From contig CAMAYW010000189.1 of assembly GCA_945862475.1 (NCBI GenBank), positions 1-5,551 of the forward strand: a DNA stretch of 5,551 nt, in the 5' to 3' direction. Shown piece by piece: positions 1-5,498 of the stretch. The translations under genes were made by a program, and so were the position numbers. The first letter of the stretch is position 1. The number at the start of each line of letters is the position of its first letter. Under the pieces are notes generated by a model. It searched no databases and was not told the origin of the DNA. It worked only from the letters and a program-made list of their open reading frames with translations. This DNA comes from Bacteriovorax stolpii (GTDB taxonomy: Bacteria > Bdellovibrionota > Bacteriovoracia > Bacteriovoracales > Bacteriovoracaceae).

Positions 1-1406
1 AGAGTCATCGCCGTCGATGACTTAGTGGCGGTAAATTTGAAGAGTCGATTGTTACCGATATCGTTATAAATAAGGCCCTCTCCCCATACGATCGCAGAAA
101 GAGGAGACGCTCCATAAGTCAAACTCCGATAGACAGGTAAATTCGGTGCCCATCCTGCGCTGTTGGTTTCACCTGAACCGAAGTCATCAATCACGTTACT
201 GATTAATTTAGATGAGGTGAGAGTGTTGATGGCCGTCGCTGAGCTTAAATACTTTGATTTTAAGCCGTTAATAAATGAAAAAATTGAAGTAATGGCCCTG
301 GTACTTACTTGATGAGTGGTCATGACATCAATCAGCGGAGAAAGGCCCAAAGAGAGATTATCTGGATGAGAATTGGATGAGTCATATAAATCAAAAAGGA
401 TTTCTTGTACTGATATTTCAGAAAACCATCCAGGACTTGAGTCTGTACTCAACTCAAGGGAGAACCTCACACCGATCGTGGCCTGACGCTGTCCCATCGA
501 ATCTCTGTAAGTGATCAGTGGATCTAAAATCATAGCACTAAGTGCATTCCCCCACCCTTCACCGAAAGCAAGTGCGATGTCTTTTTCATCACCTGAACCA
601 TGCTGACCTCCGATGCTATCGGAGCGTCCAAGTTTATCCTCAAAATAATGTCCCCATTCATGGACAACAACGTGAGTATCAAATTCATCGGTATCAACAT
701 TCGCTTTCCCTAAAATATAAAGTTCCCCAGAGGATGGCGAATAGTGCGAAGTTCCTATTTTTCCCAGAGACTCATCTCCAGATTCATTGGTGTTATTCAC
801 GCTCCAATTAATCTTAAGAGCGGGAAACACAAGTGAGGGTTTCGCTGCAGAAACTTTATCAATGGCACTCAGAACAGAATCGAGAATAGCAAAAGGGCCT
901 GACACTCTTGCAGATGCATAAGAGTTTGAGATGGATGACCAACCAGATGCCAAATTGATGATAGGCAAAGTCGTATTTTGACTAACAAGATAATCTGCTG
1001 ACTCTACAACATAAACAGCATTTCCATTCGTATTGTCCTCAATTACGACACTAGGGGATTTTATTTCTGCTCTAATACGAACGTAAATTTTTGTTATCGC
1101 ATTTGAGTACGTAAAAGAATAGTTTCCAGAATCATCTGTGCTTGTATTTGAAATAATTTGATTGGTATTCGCATTCACGAGTTCTAAGTAGATTTTTCTC
1201 AACGGCTTTTTAACGATTCCGGCATAGTTTAGTCCAGTGTCTAAAATGGGTACTGAATCATAGGTTATGTTACCACTAATCGTAATTGAAGATGTCCCGT
1301 CCCCTGTCGGTGAAGGTGCTGGCGCAGGGTCAACGACTTGCCCACTTGGTTTACAAGAAAAAAGAAAAAATAGAAAAGTTGGAAGAAGTAAAAAGGTTAG
1401 CTTCAT
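1..1406 (-). CDS. Lipoprotein zinc metallopeptidase (HEWGH/GEGWGN), 3' end beyond window
   Basis: I translated this frame by hand: it stays open for 468 codons from ATG at 1406 to the left edge, so the C-terminus is missing. The start has an AAGGA ribosome site four bases upstream (1411-1415). Residues 1-18 form a lipoprotein signal with lipobox LFSC (Cys18), followed by a Pro/Ala/Ser linker (about 26-35). Residues 40-120 look like a carboxypeptidase-regulatory-type beta domain (TDDSGNYSF near 90-98). The catalytic part holds HEWGH at 249-253 (His249 and His253 zinc ligands, Glu250 catalytic) and GEGWGN at 282-287, whose Glu283 is the likely third ligand, as in gluzincins such as fungalysin (M36). 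RSDSIGG (261-267) and GWFSE (326-330) lie in the stretch that resembles unannotated HEWGHYFED-type bacterial proteins I recall. From about residue 450 a PPC-like beta domain may begin. It is probably anchored in the outer membrane or surface and degrades proteins there. The peptidase assignment is strong; substrate and exact family are not known. Confidence 0.85.
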   Translation of the reverse strand, partial: MKLTFLLLPTFLFFLFSCKPSGQVVDPAPAPSPTGDGTSSITISGNITYDSVPILDTGLNYAGIVKKPLRKIYLELVNANTNQIISNTSTDDSGNYSFTYSNAITKIYVRIRAEIKSPSVVIEDNTNGNAVYVVESADYLVSQNTTLPIINLASGWSSISNSYASARVSGPFAILDSVLSAIDKVSAAKPSLVFPALKINWSVNNTNESGDESLGKIGTSHYSPSSGELYILGKANVDTDEFDTHVVVHEWGHYFEDKLGRSDSIGGQHGSGDEKDIALAFGEGWGNALSAMILDPLITYRDSMGQRQATIGVRFSLELSTDSSPGWFSEISVQEILFDLYDSSNSHPDNLSLGLSPLIDVMTTHQVSTRAITSIFSFINGLKSKYLSSATAINTLTSSKLISNVIDDFGSGETNSAGWAPNLPVYRSLTYGASPLSAIVWGEGLIYNDIGNNRLFKFTATKSSTAMT

Positions 1407-1527
1407 TCAGTCCTTAAAAATGATGGTCATTTCTCCAATGGACTTATCGGATTGATGGAGTCAAAAATAGATTTTTTTTAGATGAATTTTGAAACGAACT
1501 TCTTCGACTATTCAAGGTCTTAGATTA

Positions 1528-2574
1528 CTAATCGGTCAAACACTCGGTTCCGACTAAATAGACTCCCTTGAGCCAATCGGCCATTTCCCTAGCTGCCAAA
1601 TCTGGAAACCTACTTAACTCTTCTAGGAGGAAGCCTTTTTCCTCAGGAGATAGAACATCTAGTCCCTGATTTAAAAATGCTTTTTGATGAGTCTCAATGA
1701 ATGTTGCAAACGAAGGTGTACAAAGAATCTTGAGGGAGTGCAGAAATGCCTCGTCTGGATTTTCTCCATCGATGACAAATTTTGATGAAAGGTAAACGAT
1801 TTTTGAAAGTTCAGCTTGGTTCATCATATTGAGTCCAAAGGCTTCCACATGAAGAGGTGATTCTTTAGACCTACCAGAAAATGGCCTTAGCTTTAAAAAT
1901 TTACAATTTCTGGGACCATCATTTGCATAGAGATTTTCCCATAAAAAAGGTTTTCGGCCGAGAAGAGCTCTCGTTTCTTGTAAATGATCAATAGATAACT
2001 CCAAGGAAATCACTTTTGGGCCGGTCCAAACGATGGCGACATCTAAAGGTAATGCCGATGAGATTTCTTCCAGATAATTTTCAGGACGCTGGCCAAAAAC
2101 CTTATCGAGAATAGGATCCGGAGTATAGTAAGAGGGACAAAAAACAATTTTCCCATGGAAAATATTTTTAATCTCCGAGAGAACTTTGATTTGAGTTTTT
2201 GCTAAATGATCACTTATGGGCATGTCATCAAAGAAAAGCCCTAAAAGATCAATCCCAATATGATTTAGTATTTGTATTTTCTCTGTAAGAGTCTTCAGAT
2301 CAATCTCGGTCAACGCATGACCTAATCCAAAAGGACTAAACCCAACCCCAAACTTTATGTGTTGTGCCTGGAAGATTTTGGTTAAATTTTTAAGTTCCTC
2401 AATGTATTCAGTAGGCCAAGGCTCTCGCCATTTTTTTCTTAAAAAGGGATCTTGCTTAGGAGCATAGATATAAAAATCTCCACCGAACTGAGATAAAAAC
2501 TCGGCATAACTTTCTCGTGAGGACTCAGACCACTTTGGCCCAAAAAATCCTTCAATAACTCCTAATTGACTCAT
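1528..2574 (-). CDS. GH84-family beta-N-acetylhexosaminidase (O-GlcNAcase-like), no signal peptide
   Basis: The 348-aa product carries the GH84 signatures in order: GVIEGFFGPKW (5-15; family form GVIEGFYGxPW), YAPKQDP then WREPWP (37-54), LFFDDMP with the catalytic Asp pair at 116-117, WTG (183-185), WENLYANDG (212-220) and GLNMMNQ (247-253). These match human OGA Asp174/Asp175, the WDN-HAND segment, and the substrate-contacting Asn near 313. The family uses substrate-assisted catalysis through the 2-acetamido group to remove terminal beta-GlcNAc from proteins or glycans. The polypeptide is only the catalytic barrel plus a helical tail of about 90 residues, much shorter than secreted clostridial or Bacteroides enzymes. 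It has no leader, and an in-frame TAG at 2584-2586 rules out a longer N-terminus, so the enzyme should be cytoplasmic. No strong ribosome site is present (a weak GGTAG lies about nine bases away). It starts 18 bp after the Cys-rich gene and may be co-translated with it. The natural substrate is unknown. Confidence 0.93.
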   Translation of the reverse strand: MSQLGVIEGFFGPKWSESSRESYAEFLSQFGGDFYIYAPKQDPFLRKKWREPWPTEYIEELKNLTKIFQAQHIKFGVGFSPFGLGHALTEIDLKTLTEKIQILNHIGIDLLGLFFDDMPISDHLAKTQIKVLSEIKNIFHGKIVFCPSYYTPDPILDKVFGQRPENYLEEISSALPLDVAIVWTGPKVISLELSIDHLQETRALLGRKPFLWENLYANDGPRNCKFLKLRPFSGRSKESPLHVEAFGLNMMNQAELSKIVYLSSKFVIDGENPDEAFLHSLKILCTPSFATFIETHQKAFLNQGLDVLSPEEKGFLLEELSRFPDLAAREMADWLKGVYLVGTECLTD

Positions 2575-2592
2575 TCTACTAAGCTACCATCA

Positions 2593-2958
2593 TTAGCAAG
2601 GGTCTTCAAATCCAGCTGGGCAAGAAAATTCACTCCCCTCCGTACACAATGGTCCCTTTTGAGGAAGGCAAAGGTGTGTATCCGACTCACCTGATAGGCA
2701 ACCATCTTCAAAGTTTAAAGGGCACTGAAGATTCATGTTCAAATCACAGGATGGGCCATTTTCATCGGGGAGACAAAGATGAACTTCAGTTTCATTCGTT
2801 ATGCATCCGTCAAAATAACCGGGAGGGCAAGAGTATCTTATATCCACAACACACGACACACCCACTTTGGGAACACAGCGGTGTGAATCCACAAATTGTT
2901 CGGGGACTGAAGTCATACTCGTAGAAAGGAAAACAGACATTATAAGAAGAATTTTCAT
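2593..2958 (-). CDS. Small secreted protein of three four-cysteine modules
   Basis: The 121-aa product begins with a signal peptide (Lys2, hydrophobic ILLIMSVFL, cleavage probably between residues 14 and 18). The rest consists of three tandem modules starting at His26, His60 and His95. Each has the plan H-x-C-x-P...C...C-P-x-x-[FY]-x-D-x-C. Cysteines fall at 28/36/44/52, 62/71/79/87 and 97/105/113/121: spacing of seven residues between neighbours, eight in one case. The last cysteine is the C-terminal residue, so the third module is complete in cysteines although it lacks the linker. Twelve cysteines and a leader imply a disulfide-stabilised extracytoplasmic protein. I recognise no family. 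The ATG has an AGAGG ribosome site five bases upstream (2964-2968), which overlaps a CCTCTAGAGG palindrome. The GH84 gene follows 18 bp downstream on the same strand, suggesting an operon. It could be a binding, inhibitor-like or structural surface protein; nothing in the sequence decides this. Confidence 0.85.
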   Translation of the reverse strand: MKILLIMSVFLSTSMTSVPEQFVDSHRCVPKVGVSCVVDIRYSCPPGYFDGCITNETEVHLCLPDENGPSCDLNMNLQCPLNFEDGCLSGESDTHLCLPQKGPLCTEGSEFSCPAGFEDPC

Positions 2959-2964
2959 CTTTAC

Positions 2965-2972
2965 CTCTAGAG
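2965..2972. repeat. CTCTAGAG palindrome, copy 1 (overlaps the ribosome site of the Cys-rich gene)
   Basis: An 8-bp perfect palindrome, extended here to the 10-bp CCTCTAGAGG (2964-2973). It covers the AGAGG ribosome-binding sequence of the minus-strand Cys-rich gene. Together with copy 2 it could form a paired operator, or it could be a chance match. Confidence 0.35.
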
Positions 2973-2995
2973 GCTCAATATACTCCCTAATGTCT

Positions 2996-3003
2996 CTCTA
3001 GAG
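2996..3003. repeat. CTCTAGAG palindrome, copy 2
   Basis: An identical 8-bp palindrome 31 bp from copy 1, centre to centre. This is close to three helical turns, so proteins bound at both sites would lie on the same face of the DNA. The contained CTAG tetranucleotide is generally rare in bacterial genomes, which makes two copies this close mildly notable. Confidence 0.35.
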
Positions 3004-3027
3004 CTCCAAGGCTATAGCTTTTATGCG

Positions 3028-3052
3028 TGAAAATTCTACTAATGAATTTTCA
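3028..3052. repeat. Perfect 9-bp inverted repeat, 7-nt spacer (candidate operator)
   Basis: TGAAAATTC (3028-3036) and GAATTTTCA (3044-3052) are exact reverse complements around TACTAAT. The stem is AT-rich and neither side is followed by a T-run, so it is not a terminator. It lies 12 bases before the -35 of the rightward promoter, a suitable place for a dimeric regulator. A single arm-like sequence, TAATTTTCA, recurs at 3091-3099. Confidence 0.45.
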
Positions 3053-3064
3053 GAGACTTAGTCG

Positions 3065-3094
3065 TTCACCGAGCAGAGATTCTGTATGTATAAT
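3065..3094 (+). promoter_or_regulatory. Putative sigma70-type promoter of the 98-aa/152-aa/hutD unit
   Basis: A perfect TATAAT (3089-3094) lies 18 bases after TTCACC (3065-3070), which matches four of six bases of the -35 consensus. Transcription would start near 3101 and give a leader of about 72 bases before the ATG at 3173. A second TATAAA at 3153-3158 sits very close to the gene and has no -35 at a normal distance (TTGTCA is 21 bases away), so it is less likely. Confidence 0.45.
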
Positions 3095-3113
3095 TTTCAC
3101 TCTAACGAAATCC

Positions 3114-3137
3114 TAACAATGAATTTTGTCATTATTA
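3114..3137. repeat. Imperfect 9-bp inverted repeat, 6-nt spacer, in the leader of the rightward unit
   Basis: TAACAATGA (3114-3122) faces TCATTATTA (3129-3137) with one mismatch. It lies just downstream of the predicted transcription start near 3101. It could be an operator blocking the promoter, a weak leader hairpin, or chance symmetry in AT-rich DNA. Confidence 0.3.
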
Positions 3138-3172
3138 ATGTATATCTGTGCCTATAAACATTTGAGGTGCAC

Positions 3173-3469
3173 ATGAAAAAATTCATTTTATTGATGCTTA
3201 TTTTCAGTTCTTTTTCGGTAATGGCAGATTGTAACCGTGAGGTCCAATTTGTCGGAGAAGTTACAAATTTAAAAACAAAGTCTGCAAGTTTTAGCTTCCA
3301 ATTAAAACTTGGAAAATGGTTCTCCCCGAGTATTGTTTGCCCTATGTATGAGGACGAATTTGAAACTGCAGTGGTAGAAATTCTTGGTAAGCCCCTCATT
3401 TCGAATGGAGATGAGATTTCAGGCGTACTCGTTTTTGATCAAAAAACCCAATCTTACAGGATCGATTAA
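3173..3469 (+). CDS. Small exported protein, 98 aa, function unknown
   Basis: The chosen start is ATG 3173, with GAGG at 3164-3167 five bases upstream. The in-frame GTG at 3167 overlaps that ribosome site and adds only two residues, so it is rejected. Residues 1-18 form a classical signal peptide (MKKF, hydrophobic core, cleavage after VMA), leaving an 80-aa mature protein that begins DCN. It has two cysteines (20 and 56) able to form one disulfide. Alternating polar and hydrophobic residues throughout (FVGEV, SFSFQLKL, SGVLVF) suggest a small beta-barrel or sandwich in the periplasm. I recognise no family. It is first in a tight unit: the next gene starts one base after its stop, and that gene's product is also a small, Cys-containing exported protein, so the two may work as a pair. 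Confidence 0.75.
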   Translation: MKKFILLMLIFSSFSVMADCNREVQFVGEVTNLKTKSASFSFQLKLGKWFSPSIVCPMYEDEFETAVVEILGKPLISNGDEISGVLVFDQKTQSYRID

Positions 3470-3470
3470 T

Positions 3471-3929
3471 ATGAAACATCTTTTAACATCTTTCGCACTT
3501 ATCTTTTCAATCTCAGCTTTTGCTCAAGAGACTTGTTTTAAGGCGAATCAGGCACCATCCGCAGAATCCAAAATTCCAGAAGTAATTTGTATTTCCGATT
3601 ATCAATTTGAAACAGTTATTCCGGAATTACCCAATACTCCTTACTTTAAAGCTTCAATTAAGTCTTCCTTGGGAGATCGTTCTCAAAAAGTGACTTTTTA
3701 TGATTTTGAAAAAGCACCTTTTACAGTAAGAATGAATATTCCCGTAGTTGAAAACAGCGATGGGATTTGTAGTAGACTTTACCGTTCAACTGTAATCGTT
3801 GAATTTAAAGTGGATAAGAATGGGAAGAGGATCTCAGGAAATCTCAATGTTCAAGCGACCGAAGAGGAAACAGAAGATAACTGCCACCTTCACGAGCGCG
3901 AACAAATCATAACTTTCACAAAAATTTAA
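3471..3929 (+). CDS. Small exported protein, 152 aa, four cysteines, function unknown
   Basis: The frame is open back to 3384, but the start is placed at ATG 3471. A signal peptide begins exactly there (MKHLLTSFALIF, cleavage after AFA at residue 18), and AGGA (3458-3461) precedes it by nine bases, inside the end of the upstream gene. Only one base separates the two genes, so translation is probably coupled. The mature protein has four cysteines (22, 40, 100, 138), enough for two disulfides. It is strongly beta-patterned (STVIVEFKV, GNLNVQA, QIITFTKI), with an acidic loop at 131-136. The ISGNLNV segment near the C-terminus faintly resembles ISGVLVF in the preceding protein, which may indicate distant kinship. 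I recognise no family. A periplasmic or surface location is likely. Confidence 0.75.
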   Translation: MKHLLTSFALIFSISAFAQETCFKANQAPSAESKIPEVICISDYQFETVIPELPNTPYFKASIKSSLGDRSQKVTFYDFEKAPFTVRMNIPVVENSDGICSRLYRSTVIVEFKVDKNGKRISGNLNVQATEEETEDNCHLHEREQIITFTKI

Positions 3930-3935
3930 TCATCA

Positions 3936-4460
3936 TTGAGAGTTCTGTCTAAATCTCTTTTTAAAAAAATGCCGTGGAAGAATGGCGGTGGAGAAACGAC
4001 AGAACTCTTTATTGATCCTCAGGGTCAAGAAGATTTTAACCTCAGGCTATCTGTGGCCAAAGTTCATCAGAACGGGCCCTTTTCCCAATTCAAAGATATA
4101 GACCGGTGGCTTATCATTTTAACCGGCGATGGAGTCAGTCTTGAATTTCATGATCGAGTCATAACGCTGGATCAGAGCTCTGAACCTCTCTGGTTTAAGG
4201 GAGAGGAGAATATCTTATCCAAACTTTTAGGAGAATCTGTTACAGATTTCAACGTGATGATGAGGCGTGGGTATGGAATTGCCTCCGTTCAAAAAGTTGC
4301 TGAGAATCATCTAAGCCTTGTTTCTCAACACGACCATTTTTTTATTTATCAATTAAAGTCAGAAAGCCTCATCATCTTGGAAAAAGGCGAGAGCTTCACC
4401 ACCCAAGATGACGAGGTGATTATTGTTCGGATTAATAAAAGAGAGTCATCATTTATTTAA
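3936..4460 (+). CDS. hutD: HutD/Ves-family cupin protein
   Basis: The 174-aa product matches the HutD/Ves family: MPWKNGGGET (12-21) is the hallmark, followed by LRLSVAKVHQNGPFSQF (36-52), DRWLIILTGDGVSLEF (56-71) and DFNVMMRRG (104-112). Family members are cytoplasmic bicupins of about 185-190 aa. They are often encoded with histidine-utilisation genes and may sense a pathway intermediate, but no biochemical role is firmly established. No hut gene is present here. The start is TTG 3936, the only start codon that keeps the first strand before the MPWKNGGG motif; ATG 3969 would remove it. No ribosome site precedes the TTG. The upstream gene ends in the same frame only six bases earlier (TAA TCA TCA TTG), so reinitiation by the terminating ribosome is likely. 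The 3' end overlaps the convergent gene by 8 bp. The family call is firm; the symbol reflects family, not proven function. Confidence 0.9.
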   Translation: MRVLSKSLFKKMPWKNGGGETTELFIDPQGQEDFNLRLSVAKVHQNGPFSQFKDIDRWLIILTGDGVSLEFHDRVITLDQSSEPLWFKGEENILSKLLGESVTDFNVMMRRGYGIASVQKVAENHLSLVSQHDHFFIYQLKSESLIILEKGESFTTQDDEVIIVRINKRESSFI

Positions 4461-5262
4461 CGGTGAGATAAACAAAAGGCTCTTTCACTTTTAATTTTTC
4501 ATTTTGATTCTTTTTTAATTCATCAAATACCTTTGAGGTAATGTTTAAAAAAGCGATCTTCACTTCTGAGATTTTGATACTTAGAACTCCCGTTCCCGTA
4601 TCGTACCCAAAGCTTCCCTTGCTTGTTACTTTTCCACTTACCTGCGCCTTCACATCGGCCGACAATTCGTATTTTCCATTTGTCACTTTCAGTGCCACAG
4701 AAGAAATGGAAAGGTTCCCTTTTTGAAGCTCAGTGACTCCAACCGCCTCCTCAAGGACATAGGCTAAAGATTTTAAAAGTTCTTGAGAGGAGTATTTTCC
4801 AACTTTAAAATTTAATCTCTGGATGCAACCTAGAATGAATTGATCAAGAACTTCCTTGGACTCTGGAGCACGCTGACAATTTAGACTTAGACCATCTAAT
4901 TTTAAAATATCATCCTTACTTGTGAAGCGAGCAGACTGAAGGGACATATCAACTTGTTCTGAGACATTCAGATTGAAACCACTCACAGTCATCGCTTCTG
5001 CTTCGGTCATGACTGAAGGTGCATTTTTCAGTTCAAAATCCTGATTTTCAGCACCAGTAACGGCAAACTTAAAATCCTTATCAATACGATCAACGATAAC
5101 CTGAACACCTGCTTGCGATTTAGTCGATCTTGAAAAGGTAGCCGCACTTCCCTCACCGTGGGGATTTTTATAATCAAAATTAAAGTCCGAAACGTTAACA
5201 GTAAAGGCGCTAGCATGACTAAGTGAAGTAACAGCCATCATTGCAACTAAGAATTTTTTCAT
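4453..5262 (-). CDS. Exported beta-rich protein, 269 aa, function unknown
   Basis: The frame opens from 5364, but ATG 5262 is chosen. It begins a clear signal peptide (MKKFLVAMMAVTSLSHASA, cleavage after Ala19) and has AAGGA seven bases upstream (5270-5274). The 34 residues before it are charged and have no ribosome site. The mature protein of 250 aa is mostly alternating hydrophobic/polar strand pattern (VQVIVDRI, FKFAVTG, MTVSGFNLNV, LSISSVALKV, YELSADVKAQVSG, GVLSIKISEVKIAFL), with one helix (about 157-174) and a final helix-strand (ITSKVFDEL ... VYLTV). Two cysteines (129, 146) may pair. The long amphipathic strands recall periplasmic lipid-binding or AsmA-like proteins, but this is only a pattern resemblance and I assign no family. 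It is transcribed alone, convergent with hutD (8-bp overlap) and divergent from the lipoprotein at the right edge. Confidence 0.8.
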   Translation of the reverse strand: MKKFLVAMMAVTSLSHASAFTVNVSDFNFDYKNPHGEGSAATFSRSTKSQAGVQVIVDRIDKDFKFAVTGAENQDFELKNAPSVMTEAEAMTVSGFNLNVSEQVDMSLQSARFTSKDDILKLDGLSLNCQRAPESKEVLDQFILGCIQRLNFKVGKYSSQELLKSLAYVLEEAVGVTELQKGNLSISSVALKVTNGKYELSADVKAQVSGKVTSKGSFGYDTGTGVLSIKISEVKIAFLNITSKVFDELKKNQNEKLKVKEPFVYLTVK

Positions 5263-5498
5263 AAAACAGTCCTTGAAAAGATTTTGTGAAATCCTTTCGT
5301 CCAAGTTTTTTGTTGCAATGAGTTTTAAAATTCGTTTGTCTAGAGGAGGCAAAAACGACCTCATTCCTGATCAATCAAAACAGTCATTCAGGGTCCAACG
5401 AGAGTTTTTTACCGTACTAACTTTGATAAAAGAAATAGACGAAAATAAGAGTGAAAATGATGTTTTGACCTTATCAAACTGATAGTTGGGAGTACGAA
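5263..5498. other. Divergent intergenic spacer, no confident promoter
   Basis: This 236-bp AT-rich spacer lies between two divergent genes for exported products. I found no convincing -35/-10 pair in either direction. On the minus strand TAGACA (5336-5341, read in reverse) is a good -35 but lacks a partner. Weak symmetries are present: TATCA-AAC-TGATA (5472-5484) just before the right-hand ribosome site, and TTTGATAA (5422-5429) paired with TTATCAAA (5471-5478) across 41 bases. A short open frame on the plus strand (5273-5482) lacks a ribosome site and coding character. Confidence 0.4.

Larger units (their letters stand above)
2959..3172. promoter_or_regulatory. Divergent control region with several symmetric elements
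   Basis: This 214-bp spacer separates two divergently transcribed, signal-peptide-encoding genes, so it must hold promoters for both directions. It contains two CTCTAGAG palindromes, a perfect 9-bp inverted repeat, a second 9-bp inverted repeat with one mismatch, and a 10-bp direct repeat AATGAATTTT (3041-3050 and 3118-3127). A rightward sigma70-like promoter is visible. For the leftward gene I see no convincing -35/-10 pair, although TATA-like stretches occur near 2979-2984 and 3012-3017 on the minus strand. No start codon with a ribosome site indicates an extra gene here. Confidence 0.6.

Noticed and set aside
542..811. Plus-strand open frame of 89 codons
   Set aside because: It lies antisense inside the metallopeptidase catalytic domain, has no ribosome site, and its translation is His/Gln-rich without domain character.
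1267..1455. Plus-strand open frame of 62 codons
   Set aside because: It is antisense to the lipoprotein leader and linker; the minus frame explains the sequence with a signal peptide, lipobox and ribosome site.
1461..1510. Possible terminator between the GH84 and metallopeptidase genes (CGAA-CTTC-TTCG near an A/T run)
   Set aside because: The stem is only four base pairs, is not GC-rich, and the T-run on the minus transcript is not adjacent to it.
2649..2924. Plus-strand open frame of 91 codons
   Set aside because: It is antisense to the Cys-module gene, whose regular cysteine spacing shows that the minus strand is the coding one.
3097..3399. Minus-strand open frame of 100 codons
   Set aside because: It overlaps the 98-aa exported protein, which has a leader, a ribosome site and an operon position; the minus frame has none of these.
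3384..3470. N-terminal extension of the 152-aa exported protein
   Set aside because: It would bury the signal peptide inside the chain and overlap the preceding gene; ATG 3471 has its own AGGA site.
3927..3938. Fusion of the 152-aa protein with HutD by readthrough, since both are in the same frame
   Set aside because: A signal-peptide protein fused to a cytoplasmic cupin makes little sense, and both ends look natural; ordinary reinitiation at TTG explains the layout.
5263..5364. 34-residue N-terminal extension of the 269-aa exported protein
   Set aside because: The extension is charged, lacks a ribosome site and would place the signal peptide internally; ATG 5262 has AAGGA at a normal distance.
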